Shown piece after piece: positions 33,267 through 46,738 of a stretch of DNA of 64,000 nucleotides (its first letter is position 1; each line of letters opens with the position of its first letter). The notes beneath the pieces are model-generated. The model was not told where the DNA came from. It worked only from the letters and a program-made list of their open reading frames with translations, and searched no databases. Position numbers and translations under genes: made by a program. The stretch spans positions 2,236,467 through 2,300,466 of the forward strand of contig NC_067113.1 of NCBI RefSeq assembly GCF_021347895.1, read 5' to 3'. Source of the DNA: Acanthochromis polyacanthus. Taxonomy: Eukaryota > Chordata > Actinopteri > Pomacentridae.

Positions 33267-36200
33267 CATTCATATGACCCTCATGAATACTAACATGACC
33301 ATCTGAACGCTGGATGACCATGAGTGTTCTCTCATTTGTTTCTCTTGATGTTTTTATCTCTATAGTGGTGAACCTTGGCCACAAACACACACACAGACAA
33401 TGCCATTATTTCTATTTTGGGGCACATAAAGTGACATTGAAGACTGCAGGTTAATGACAGAAGTGAATGTCAGTGACACGCAAACTCAGACATAACCAGC
33501 TGCATTTGTTTACACATGCATGCACAGACTGAGATAAATGTCCTTATAGTTTCTGTGGCCTCTGGCTTTATCTGTGTACAAATGTGTGTGTTGCTGGGTG
33601 TCACATCAGCAGCAAAGCATTAACATCTTTGTTTTGAAAAAAAAGGCATTTGTTGTATAAGTCCGTTTGTCTGCAATCTGGGTTAATATTTTTCTTGCAG
33701 GCATAAACACTTTCAGAGGCCAGTACTTACTGACTCATTAATTCTTTACATCGCTTGGATATGCACTTTTATAGTACCGATAGCTGGGAATGCAGGCATT
33801 GTGGTGAAGAGGGAGCTGAGCTGAAAGGTGAAGTGCTTGATTTATCAGTTGATCTACATTCAAACCCATGAGCTCTGGGTGGTGAGCAAAAAAATGGGGT
33901 AATGGATTCAAGCAGCCAAAGTAAGTTTCTTCCGTAGGGTGGTTGGGTTCAGCTTTAGGTATAGGGTGAGGAGTTTGGATATCCAAGTGGAGCTGAAAGG
34001 AAACTGGCTGCTAGTATGTATCAAATGGAGCCAGCTTAGCTTGTCTGGGCATCTGATTGTAATGCCTCCTGGTGCCTTTCTCTGGAGGCTTTCCAGGTAC
34101 ATCCAACTGAGAGAAGACCCTGAGCAAGACCTAGAAATTTCTGGAGGGACTGTAAATAGATGTAGCCTGGTTCCAGGAGGGACTAGGAAACATTGCTGGG
34201 GAGAGTGACATCTGGAAAGTCCTGCTTAGCCTGGTGCCAAGAATAGCTGGAAGAGAATAGGAGTCATGTATGGATGGATCGCGTTACAGATGTTAATAAC
34301 TGTTAATTGCTTTAATTGCCAATACCGTATCTATCTTAGATTGTGACAAATGTTACACTGCAAATACAGACATATTTCCACAAATAACATTTGAACTAAA
34401 TTGGGAACGGTCATCAAAAGAGAGGAGAGAGAAGAAAAGAAGCTTAGACGACTAAATGCAAACCTCCCTAAGGGGTCATATGACATCAAGCATCTTGGAA
34501 AGTCAGAGGAGCAAAAATTGAGCTAACACTGTAAGACAAACAATATGGCTTCGAACTGTTTTCAGACTTGGCTCAAATATACAAACATCACCTTTCATCC
34601 TCTTCAAAAGACCACGCTGAGTATAATTTTAAGGCAGTTTAATGGATCCATCAGGACAGCAAAAAGAGGAGCTCAGCAGCGTTAGCAGCAACCTTGGGCC
34701 TACCATGGTTGGTTTTAAAACTGTACTTAAGCCTCTTCTTAGCCTTTTATGGAATTCAATACCGGAACACAAATTCATAACAGCTAAGAACATTTTTGAA
34801 AAGTGTTGCACAAGAGACTACAAGGGCAAGAAAACACAGAACAGCAAACACCCCATGACACTGTTTCTATTAGAGGACCAGTTTGTCCTAAGATATTCTG
34901 TGAAAGTAAGTCCATACAATTTGAAAGATTTACTGAACATGGGATTGACACCTAAAACCAGACTTGGGTATCCTCAGACATGATTAGAATGGACACAAGC
35001 ATTTCAACAAACAAAGAAAAAAAATCAATAAAGACACACCGAAAACAGACGGAAAAAAACTGAAGAGGTATTATGCTTCATGAGTGAAGAAACTCTCTCT
35101 GCCCAGTAGCAACTATCAAAAGATGGTTGACTCTGTCTAGTGTAAAAGCCCAGAAGGGTAACAGCTGTGACAGACAACTTCTGGGATATGCAGTTCCCCC
35201 AGGAGAAAACCAGCTGTCACAGATGTTACCAAGAATGTGCAAAGAGGCAGGGATGTCTCACACCAACCACAGCCTAGAAGCCACTGATGTGCAGAAACTG
35301 TCTGATCTGGGACTCTAGGTGAGGAAGATGATGATGCTTTCATTAGCATACAGAGACCTAGAGTGAGTTCAAGACAAATAGGAAGAAAACAGCTATTTGT
35401 CTTGCATTTCTCAGAACTCGCTGAACAGTTACTAGAGACCATTCACGGAGAGCAGGAAATAATGGAGCAACATGTCGTCTGATCAGTCTGGTAACTCACA
35501 CATACCACTAAAGGGACTAACGAGAGACTTTTATTTAGCTGGTTTCACAATATATAGAAAGACTCAGATGAATATACAGTACATGATACAAAGTAATTGG
35601 CGTACAATAACATGTGGACCTGCACAAAGTAGACAGCAAGCTAGTGTGCGGGAAAACGCATGTGTTTCAAACAACTCTTGCAGAAGTGTTGCATTTCGTT
35701 ATTTCACACTTGAGATCTCAGTGTTGTACTTGGTATAAGCACAGCTGTGATTTGGCTGTAGGAACATGACTGCTAGCCTCAATACAACAACTGTTGGATT
35801 CAACCAGGAAAAAAAAATGGTGGCATAAGAGGTACAATTATTTGACAGCTACTTTATCAGATTTCATGCAGCTCACCTTGGAGGACGGAAACACATTGCA
35901 TTCACAAAACAAAAAACAAACAAAAAAATCTCAGAATTACTTACTAGCTTGAATTTATGAGTTGAGATCTCGTAATTATGATAAAATGTCAACGTGGTTG
36001 ATGGTCATCAATCATTGCTGTGGTACTGCCAGATTTAACGCAATGAGTATTAGCTTGAATGTGTTGTTTTTTCAGCACAACATTTTTGTGAGCTTTTACA
36101 ACAAGCAGAACATGTACCATTGCCCTGAATACTTGGCAAGACTGTTTTTAGCCTCAATACAAGAAATTGTCTTGTAATGACAAAATTTTGATCTTATCAA

Positions 36201-37518
36201 ATTAATATGTGAAATAAGTTATAATTGCATTGCACTCTATTTTCATTTTCAGCTAAAAAAAGCAGCAACCCATTAAAGAACTTAATCAGTCTTGACATCA
36301 TTACTTCCACCTAATTAAAACCTAGACTTCAAGGCTATAATTGCAGGCTTATAACAATGGGTCAGTAAACACACATGTTATTCAACCTTTTCTAAACATT
36401 CTTAACTGCAGCTTCACCGAATGTGATACAATGGAAGTGAAGCACAGTGATGTTACATCTTTTTAGTACATCTTTCATACTAGGCAACCTCTTTGGTGAA
36501 TGTAAAATTCCCGACAACTTTCTAAAAATGGTTCTGAACAGAGACCTCCAGGTTTCAAAACCTCCAAGGATTAAAGGTTTCAACATTATTGGCAAAATCA
36601 ACCACAGCTCCCATGTTTTGTCTTGTGCATACAGAATTGGAGATGGTGTAAAAAGCCACTTAATTAAATGAGACAACAAAATGAAGAACTCTGCTGCAGG
36701 GGACAGAGTTCTTTCGGAAGTTATTCCCTCATTTAGTATTTTGATCCTCCAGAGGCAGAACGTTACAATGAATATATTGGATTACTCATACTTGCTCATG
36801 CTCCCTGTATACGGATTAATGATCTTTGTTTACACTGAAGGCTGCCGATTTGTTTTTAAAATGGCAACAATACATGCCACTACTTCATTTAATTCCAAAA
36901 ACAGTTGGAAATGTATGAATAGGCAGCAATTGTGTACCTTCACTGAGAGTTTGATCGCTTCCTCACCATGTATCCATACGAATAAATGCCATTTTCTTTC
37001 TTTTCTCTACATCAGAATGTGCTGCTTCCAAGAAATCATTAGCTGCATGACTCCTCCTGTCATACAGACTAAATCGGAATATTTCAAAGCAAAACATATC
37101 CATCTACCAGTTCTCTCCGGCCAATGACACTCACAATGCACAAGTGAGTGTTTTATTGACAGCATGTGAGCCAAACTGTTATCGCTTATGATTCATACGT
37201 ACAAGGAGCAATCAAGGTGTTGACAGTGCATTTCATGCAAATATGTGGTTTTTAAAAAAAAAAAAATTTATGTATTTTCTGTGGTAGTGGTAGTGGGAGT
37301 TTGTGTTCTTTTTCTTTCTTTCATTCTTTCTTGACTGTGTGCGCCATTAGCATTGTGAGCTCATCCAAACTGACTCATTCATTGTGGCTAATTTCTTTGT
37401 GTCTGAGCTGGATCTTGCTGCCAGTATTTGAAGCCCTACAGTGGGCAGATGATTGCCTTGGCTGAGACTATTACACTAATCTATCTACTCTGCTCTGCCA
37501 AGCCCTCAGCCCAGGGCG

Positions 37519-37581
<63 letters not shown>

Positions 37582-40500
37582 ATGTATGTGGTTTCATTAC
37601 ACTTTCATTACACAAGAGTAAATGTCTGCTTGCATCCTCTATGAGTATGCATTTCTGTGCATATGTCTATATATGTCTGCAGTATACATGTATGTATGTG
37701 TGTGTGTGTACTTGTTCTATTACAGTAATCTTCTCCTCCCATGGCAGTCCCCCCCCACCCAGTGGCTGTCACTGTGTCTGGCCTTCTGCCAGACTTCATC
37801 ACTGATACGGCTGTACGTGCTGGTAAACCCGAACCCTTGCCGCTGCTGCAGGGATGTGAGCGTGCATGTGTGTGCGTGTTAATCAACTCTACCTTTCCTC
37901 GCCTCGGCCCGGGACAAAGCCAGGATCTCCATTAGTTGCTCTCAGCTTTTTGTCTCAAGACAAATGAATGCCTCCATGCGCACAGCAGTGAACTATGATA
38001 CCAGACTGTTCTATTTCAGGCCATTTCACTTGATTAAATATTGGACAAAGCCTACAGGCAAAAAACACGCATTACTCCAGAAGGGGGAAAAAAAGAAGCA
38101 TTCATGGCAGTGATTCAGCACACAACATTGCAGCTTCCAGGTTGAGCTGGAGCTGTGCGATAAGGGGCCACGGCTTCTAGTAACTCAGCTATATTCCCCT
38201 CTAGTAGCACAGCCCAGTTAGACCATGTGTGACACGCTGAGTGAACAACTCCTTGTGATTTTAAATGATATTCACTGCTTCAGGCTAACTCATTAATAGT
38301 TTTGTGTAGCTGCAGGGGAATAGTGTTTTTGCATTTCATAAGCTGAGAGTTAGTTGTGAACAATATATGCTGATCTGAAATAAATTTTAACATTTTCTAA
38401 ACACAGAAAAATTACACTGAAGTTTTGACTTTTTTTGACGAGCTTAAAGGAGTGCTTACAAATGTCAGAAAATACGCGTATTCGCTTTATTGCCGAGAGT
38501 TAGATAAGAAGGCTGCTACTGCCATTCTTTTGTATATTGAGCTACTGCAGCAGCTACTTAGCTTAGCTTAGTATAAAGACTGGAAGTAGAGGAAATATCC
38601 CCTTTCAAAGATAACAGAATCTGCCTTGAATTCTCACAAATAAAAGATTTTATGTTTTGGTTAAAGAGAACACCACACACATTGCCAGGTCACAAATTAG
38701 TCGGTGCTTTGCTAACATATAATACTGAGCATACCTATCTAACTAATTTATTTTAAACTGGCTCTCTATGCAGCTCCCTCGATCAGTGACTCTCTGAGTA
38801 AACTATTGTGACAACTGTCTCTCTAAAGTCCCTCCCTCCAGAGAAGCCCATTTAGCTGTTAGTATCCAGCTTCTGGCTTTCTTTTCTAATATGGAGGCAA
38901 CATTTCCAATGAGGCACTGAGGCCTTTTGACTTGCAGAGAGCATTTTTACATGCAACTACCTAAAATTTTGGAACACTGACCATTTGTAACATGAACAAA
39001 TGTCATAAAAAACTGACTATAAATGACAAAGAACTTCAAAAATGGTGTTACATTGCCTTAAATACACACTAAAATAGAATTGTAAAAATATTTCTTGGTT
39101 GGATTTCTGTACAGATTTAACAAGGTTTAAGGTGTTAATGGGCCTTTCAAGGTGCTGCTAAGTGGATTTTGTTGCCTTTTTACTGAGTTTCCAGCGAGCT
39201 TCATGGCTGTTAGCTTTAACAATTTTTCACAGATACAGCAGTGTCATCAATCTTGACATCTAAGGCTTGATTACAGAACAAAGAATCATATTTCACAAAT
39301 TGTTGAATTGTCCCGGGAAGACATTTATTTATTTTTAAAGTAAAGAACGTACTTTGATGCTCAGCTTTTAGTACAATGTGGATTAAAAGTCATTAAATTG
39401 CTAAAACTCAATGAAACACGTAGAATTCCAGAAAAACTGCACAAACTCCAGCTCCTGATGAAGATCATGCAATATGGTCAAAACCAACAGAATTGTCTTG
39501 GTGGCAGGTCTTTCAAAGAAAAAAATGTATTTCCATTGTACCACTTTCATTATATTCTAACATCAGCTCTTGGAGTATTTTTCCATGACACACACTCATT
39601 AGAACCATTTGAACAGAAAAGCATTGTAAAACAGCACAGCTGTGTTGCTCAAACAGTGAAGGGACCAAAATGTGGGTCATAGATATCTAAAAGTAGGTTG
39701 TCCAATTATTTCAGAAAATGTTATTCAGTGCTTCTGGCTAGAGCCTCCCATGCTACCGCAATGCAAGCTAGTCTAAATTAAATAGCCCGAAACACAGGAA
39801 ACTTTTTCAGATAAGCCAACAAAATAGCATGCAAAAGCAGTTATAGATTTTAAAAAACTTTTCTTTACACTGCACTTTTTAAACGTGTGTTATCTTCACA
39901 TTCTCATGTACCTCTTTTGCTATAGCAAATCATTAATCTTATATATAGCAATCATTCCCAAGATTCATATCTGTCTCTTCAAGTTAATTTTCTAAATTTT
40001 CTAAACGATTAGGCAAACAATCACACATGACAGCAGAGCCCACTGTAAGCTGCACAAATACAATCAAATCTGTTAAGAATAACTGGTTTCTGTGCACAAA
40101 ATGAAGAGGATTAATGGTAGCTCAACTCCTGCCCCATTACTGCTGACCTCAGAGTTAATATGGCTTACACAGCAGATGGCACAATGCCATGCTAATAGGT
40201 CTGAGTATCTCAAGTAGACAGGAAACATTGCAGCAGCTAGCTTCTTATCTCTGTTTTACCATGCATAATACCCCTGATGCCAAATCTAATGGTTAACAAG
40301 CACATACACAGCTTGTAGTCAGATGTGGAACAGGGATTTTGAGCTCTGGCCAGGTGGGCTTTGCAAACACCTCCCCATCCATTCATTAAACCCTATTCAA
40401 AGTCACACTCAGGGAGAAGAGTTTTGCTCTTGCTGAGGAAGCATATATTAGTCACCTAGCTACTGATCTACAAAAGATTCTACTTTTGCATTAATGTAGC

Positions 40501-43500
40501 AATGAGGGGAAAGTATGTCTTAACATCGTACTCCAAGAAAGCATATAATATTTTTCCTCCCATTTTAATTAAGTCATAATATTGCAATTCCCTCAGAAAC
40601 ACATCATCTCATCTAAATTCTAGAGTAGATTAGCATTATCTAAAACTGTAATTATCCCTATCCTTCGATTTACTTCCCTCATAATCATCCTGACACACTA
40701 AAAAAGCTGAGTAGAAAAGTGGCTTGACTCATCAGTGCTATTTATTTTCATTTAACTGTTAACATTAGAATCATTCAAAGTTGCCATTTTAGAGGTTTAA
40801 AGAAATTATGGTGTAGTGAGTTACTGCTTCTGGAGAGTAAACATATGAATAAAAGATGTAATGAAGCATAATTGAGAAATGCATTAAATTAATATCAAAT
40901 CACTCTTAGGGGTAACATGCCAAGCAATGCAGATCAAACTGAGCTTTAGCTGCAGTCAAAACACTCAGCCCAAAAAATTAAAGCTGCTCTCGTCCAGTTT
41001 TTTTTCCTATATTAACAACAGATGAAAAAAATCCCATAGTGTGAATAGTGATGCCTGGAGTGTTAAACCCATAGATTTTTTTTTTCATCAACTGCAGTTT
41101 CCATTAGCTCTACTGAGAATTTTATGGTGTGTGTCCACGGAATAAATTTCTTGCTTCCCATTCATCATCTATGTGAAACAATCAGTGTCATGTTCTGGTA
41201 GCATGACAGGACGTTTCGAGCGATGAGGTGGTGTGTCACCATCAAGCGGCTACTTTAACATAAAGTAGACTTGACTTCACGCAAATGAGATGTGATGAGC
41301 AGAGGTCCGATGCCTCGCGAAACTTTCGTAAAACATCTAAACTAGCCGTTGTTGAACTAAAATGAGGACAGATTCAACAGCTACACAGCTTATTTCTCAC
41401 CTCAAATGCTTTCAGAAATAATTTTCGCTGAACTGTTTTCGTAATAAAAGAGAAAGTTTGTGACTGAGTCGCTATGTTGGTTCGACACCTCTACAGGACT
41501 GAACAATAAACAACTGTCATGTGACCACCTAGTGACCCACTAGTGCACATTCACCAAGCAGGCGACATTCAGAAGTGGTGTCTTGCTGCTTGAAGTGGCC
41601 ACAAACCATTAACATCTTAAAACTCATTGTTTTGGTTTTACGGTGCACAATTTTAATGTTTTGGTTGACTCTTACAGTTCTCATCAGCACAATTTCAAGG
41701 CAGGCTTCTGTTAGCTGCTGATTAGCTACAAAGCTGTGATAAAAGAAGTGTAGACTACCATCTAGCACAAAACAGTGGAGAAAGTTAGCATCTAGCTACT
41801 AATGATAGCAGTTAGCAACTAAAACAAGTTCATGGAGACTAAAACATTTGTATTTGACCATATATGTGACTGTGAATAAATTCTAATGCAGTACCATATC
41901 TTACATTTTTGCTAGCAATTTGCAATGTGAATTGTATAAGGTAAAACTGTACCAGTGTTGTGTTGATTTTTGTTGCATTCTTTCAAACTTAAGTCATATA
42001 CAAGGTAATTAATTTAAAGTATGGAACAGGACAACACTGCTGTCTCCATTTAAAGCCATGATCAAGCAGTAATGACGGATTTGTTTTTACAATGCTGAAA
42101 ACAAGGTGCCACACTTAGTGAGATCTTATTACTGCTGACAAACACATCAGGGTAGATGCAGAAAATCTCTCCCAGATGCAGGAAGACATTTCATAGTATC
42201 TGTACCTCGCTGTACAGTAGACCTCCATTTTCCCAGCTCAGCTCCATTCTCCCGGTTTAGCTAAGTCATCTCAAGACATCTCCTTAGTGGTTGGCTTCTG
42301 CCAAACATCTGCCCTGCATATTGACATTTTGTTTTAATTCATTGTGTTTAATCTGCCATACATCTTTTGATGTTTGTGGTTTCTCTTTGGTTCTTCCTTT
42401 CTGACCTCTAATCATCCCTCGTCTTTCTCGAAGTCCCTCACTCCAAAAACCCACTCTGTCTTTTCTGTCTTCCTTTTAACCTTTTTTCTTTCCATTTTGT
42501 CTGTTTTTTTTTACTTCCTCTCCAACTGATTCCTTTCACCGACTACCCTTCGTAATATGCTTGATTTGCTCATCCTTTATCTTCCACTTGCTTCATTTCT
42601 TACTTTATTGCAACATCCTATCTTTTGTCCACCCCTTTTTTTCTGTCATTCCATCTTCCATTTTTTGTTACTCCCACTCTCCCTCCCTTCTTCCACTATT
42701 CTACCTTTTCAGCTCATCTTAATACAGATGCATATAAATATTTATGTTCACTTTCTCTACTGCTTCCTGCTTCCTTTTACATCTTTTCCTTCCCTTCGGG
42801 ATCCTCCTCAATTCTACCTGAACTACCCTCTTTAATACTTGTCTGTTTAAAGCCCCATAGACTACTTACAACAAAAACACTCATGTTATGCCCACTATAT
42901 GTTTATGATACCATAAAATCAGAATTGGGACATTATAAGGCGGATGTTTTTTTTATGCCTTAAGCACAGCTGAGGTAGGTGTTATACCTGGGCCAGAGGG
43001 ACCCTTGGCAAGGATAAACTGCTTCCTACTAGAGAGAGAAAAGGGGGAAGAGAAGGAGGAAAAGTGTGGCTTTTTTTTAAAAAAAAAAAAGAAGCTTGGA
43101 TTCATCCCCCACCTCCTGTTGTGGCGCATCGTAAAGAAGCTTGCCACACAATTTGTTTGATGTGTATTTTTTTGGCAAATGGCAACGAGTGCCTGTAGCT
43201 TGATGAGTCTGCTGGAGTGCAAAACAACAGACGGAGCAGAAAAGGGTCGGAATGGAGGGAAAATGGTATTTGTGCATGTGTTTTATTAACGTAAGGGAAC
43301 GCCATAGCAAAGTTTATGTCTTCTGAAAAACAGTATGTTAAATTTGACAAATATTTTGAAGCCTGTATGTCTGCTGGACTATATAGTAGCTTCATTTTTT
43401 TTAAATGTCCAGAGTAAACAAGGCAAACACATTTTTACTATGCTATTGATTTATTTTCCAAGCTCAGTTTGGTTTAGCTGTCATGACCCATATTACAATA

Positions 43501-46500
43501 AATAATAAAACAATCTTTTTGCTGGATCATTCCAGTGCAATCCAGAGAGCCACAGTGCACATATTACAATTAAACCTTAAAAAAATACAGGCAGGTTCTT
43601 ATTATGAATGTGTTTTACCCTTGGAGAAAATAGATTTTACTCAAAATTTTAAAATGTATATGTTCTGGGTATCTTTTTAGCTGATTCCCCCATTTTGAGA
43701 CTCAAAATATTTCTATTTGAACTAATAAAATCATAAATAAATAAAGGCCTCTTTTCCTAAATTATTTATCATAAACTTCTGAAATATCATTTCTGAAAGT
43801 GTTTTTTTTTTCTCTCATTTTAACCCTTTTCATTCTTGGAGTCCCCTGCATCTGCAAATAAAATGTAACCTTTCAGCATTTGTTTGAACATGGCACATTC
43901 AGTAAAGAGGCCACATATAGTACTACTATGACTAAAACGAGACTGACGCTGCTGTGCTACATTTCTGTTGAATCAAAATGCCTGGCGATGGAAAAAAAAA
44001 GTAGAGTTGTTGTATTTCAAAGTTCTACCAAGTATTGTTTATACATAAAACTTGACCATTTAGACTTACAGTTGTGAAGCTGTTGTCGACTGAATCTGGG
44101 AATAAAAATTTAAAAAAAAGAAAAGAAAAAACTTTGGGGGGGAGTTTAGACTGCGAGTTTAAAGACAGAATGTGTTGTATACTGGACACATATATGTATG
44201 GGATGTGATAAGGACTAGAAATAAAAATAAATATTAAGACTTGGGGGGTAGTTGGAACTATCACAATGGGGTCTATGCCCAATTGAGTGGGTTTAAAATC
44301 AAAGCTCTTGTACATGGCAGGGTTCAACTGTCATAATTTTGTGAACTTTCACATAAATACTCAACTACTTTATTGCATACATAGTTCTAGAGGGGAAACC
44401 ATTCTTTCCTTTGAATTCTACGTAACTCAAAGTGTAACAAGGATGCAGACAGATGCTGCTTTGTGTTTTAAAAAATCATCAAAAGGTCCAGATAAAGATG
44501 TAGTCAGACCAAAATGTTGGCACATTATCAGTGACTTTTAATAACTAATATCAAAATCTATAACAGTATCAGTGTTATCTTCAGTGTTTATTAAATATAC
44601 TTTATCAGAAAGCAACATTCCTCTATATTTCTTTCTCGATTCAGTACGTCTTTAACAGCCTTTTTACCATCATCACTGTTAAATCCATTCATTGACAAAA
44701 CAGGACATCAATTCATTTCATGATTTGTAAATCGATTCTCTCTCTAATCCCAGAATAGCTCACATTCATTCAAACCCTTAATTAAGGACAGTAATTGGTG
44801 CTCCGTCTGAATAAGAGCCCATTTTACTTTGTGGCCATTTTATGGTCGTTGATGTTGCTGCTAGCTGGGAGTTTTACGGTCATCATTGATGCAGGCTGTG
44901 AACTGCACGATGAAACCAGCGAAGTATTAAGGCCAAAGACTGCATGTGCTGCTTCTGTCATCACAGGTCATGTGTAAAAGGTCACTAAATAATGATTCAG
45001 CCTTCCCTTGACCTGACCCTGAAATAAGAGGTTAGCAGCTTAGGCATCACGCTTAGCCTATGTGTTTACTTCCTTCTAGTTGCCATTTAAAGGGAAAAGA
45101 TGTGAGAAAAATACAAAACAGCTCAAGATCAAACAGACTTGACCACAAACAGGTGAAGTCTAGCTTTAGAGTCTTGCCCACTGGCAATGGGACAAAAAAA
45201 AGAAAAAAAACACCTAACAGTGGCCTCAAAACACAAATTACGTATTTATAGCTTTTACCAAAGTCTCTGTTTGTTTATACACTGTAAAGTATTATGAATA
45301 AAATTACGTAGTACTCTGGATTAGTGCCTTGAGAACACAGCAAAATGAGTTTGTTTAATCAAGATGGCGGCATGCACAGACGCAGCGGCTCGGCACTCTC
45401 CATCTTTTTGATTGCTTTTGTTTACTTGTATGCTTTGTGTGTCGGGATCGAGGCTCACATACAGTATGAGCGAGCTGAGATCCTAAGCCTTGGAAGACGG
45501 TATTGGCGGCATAATTCCACCAAAACACCAGACTTTAATATCCAGCCGGAGATCCTGCGCTCCCCAGACGCCATTCTCATGATGAGATAAGGTGTCGCAG
45601 AAGCGGGGGAAGAGAGGCGGCGTGCTAGCTAGGCTAAGAGCTAACCCACATTGTCCAGCGCTGCCGAGTCTATTCCTGTCCAACCGCCGGTCACTTGTCA
45701 ACAAGATCGACGAAATAAGGCTGAGGTTACTCTACAACAAAGCCTAAAGCTGCGCCATGGTGTTAGCGGAGATTTGGCTGGATAACAACGTTCCTGACGA
45801 GGCTATCGGGTTAGCCGGCTCTACTGTTTATCGGGCCAATAGGACTGCATGCTCTGGTAAGAGCAGAGGCGGAGGTGTGTGTGTATATAAACAACGACTG
45901 GTGTTCACCTGTAAACATCATTGGGACCCATCGCTCTCCAGATCTGAAGTATCTGGCTGTGAAGTGCAGGCCATTTTGTCTACCGAGAGAGTTTTCTGTC
46001 ATTCTCATCACAGCTGTTTACATCCCACGACACGCTAATGCTAAGCTAACCCTGGAGGAGCTGCACAGCTCTGCAAACAGCCAACTAAATGCTTATCCAG
46101 AGGGAGTTGTGATTGTAGCAGGAGACTTCAATCATGTTGAGCTCAAGATAGTGCTGCCCAAGCTTCATAAACATGTCAACTTTCCCACAAGAGACAATAA
46201 CATTTTAGACCAGGTGTACACAAACATCAGGGGAGCTTACAAAGCTGCAGCAGCCCCACACCTCGGCCTTTCAGACCACATCTCCCTGCTACAGACAACA
46301 GCCCACAGACCAGTAGTGCAGAAGCAGACCCACCATAAAGACTGTGCAGGTATTGAGCGAGGAGGCCACTGCATCTCTGCAGTACTGCTTTGACATCACG
46401 GACTGGGATGTTTTCTCTGAGGGCTCTGACCTGGAGGGTTACACCTTTGCTGTCCTGGACTATGTATGTTTTTGCACTGAGGCCGTACTGCCCACTAAAA

Positions 46501-46683
46501 TCACCAGGGTGTTCCCAAATCAGAAGCCCTGGTTTAATGGAAATGTACCGTCACTGCTCAAAGCCAGGAAAATCACCTACAGGTCAGGGAACCAACTGCC
46601 AAAACTGCCCCGAGTTATGCTGCTATAGGCCTAGGCTCCTGGGGGACTTCTCTTGATGCAATGAGCCTTTCTCTATCTACCTT

Positions 46684-46738
<55 letters not shown>

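Noticed and set aside
36681..37127. 148-codon plus-strand ORF in lrfn5 intron 6
   Set aside because: No recognisable motif and irregular hydrophobic composition; consistent with a chance ORF in AT-rich DNA.
45345..45590. 81-codon ORF with a hydrophobic stretch, as a small membrane protein
   Set aside because: It begins at the AAGATGGCGGC leader of the L2 LINE and is part of that element's decayed 5' region.
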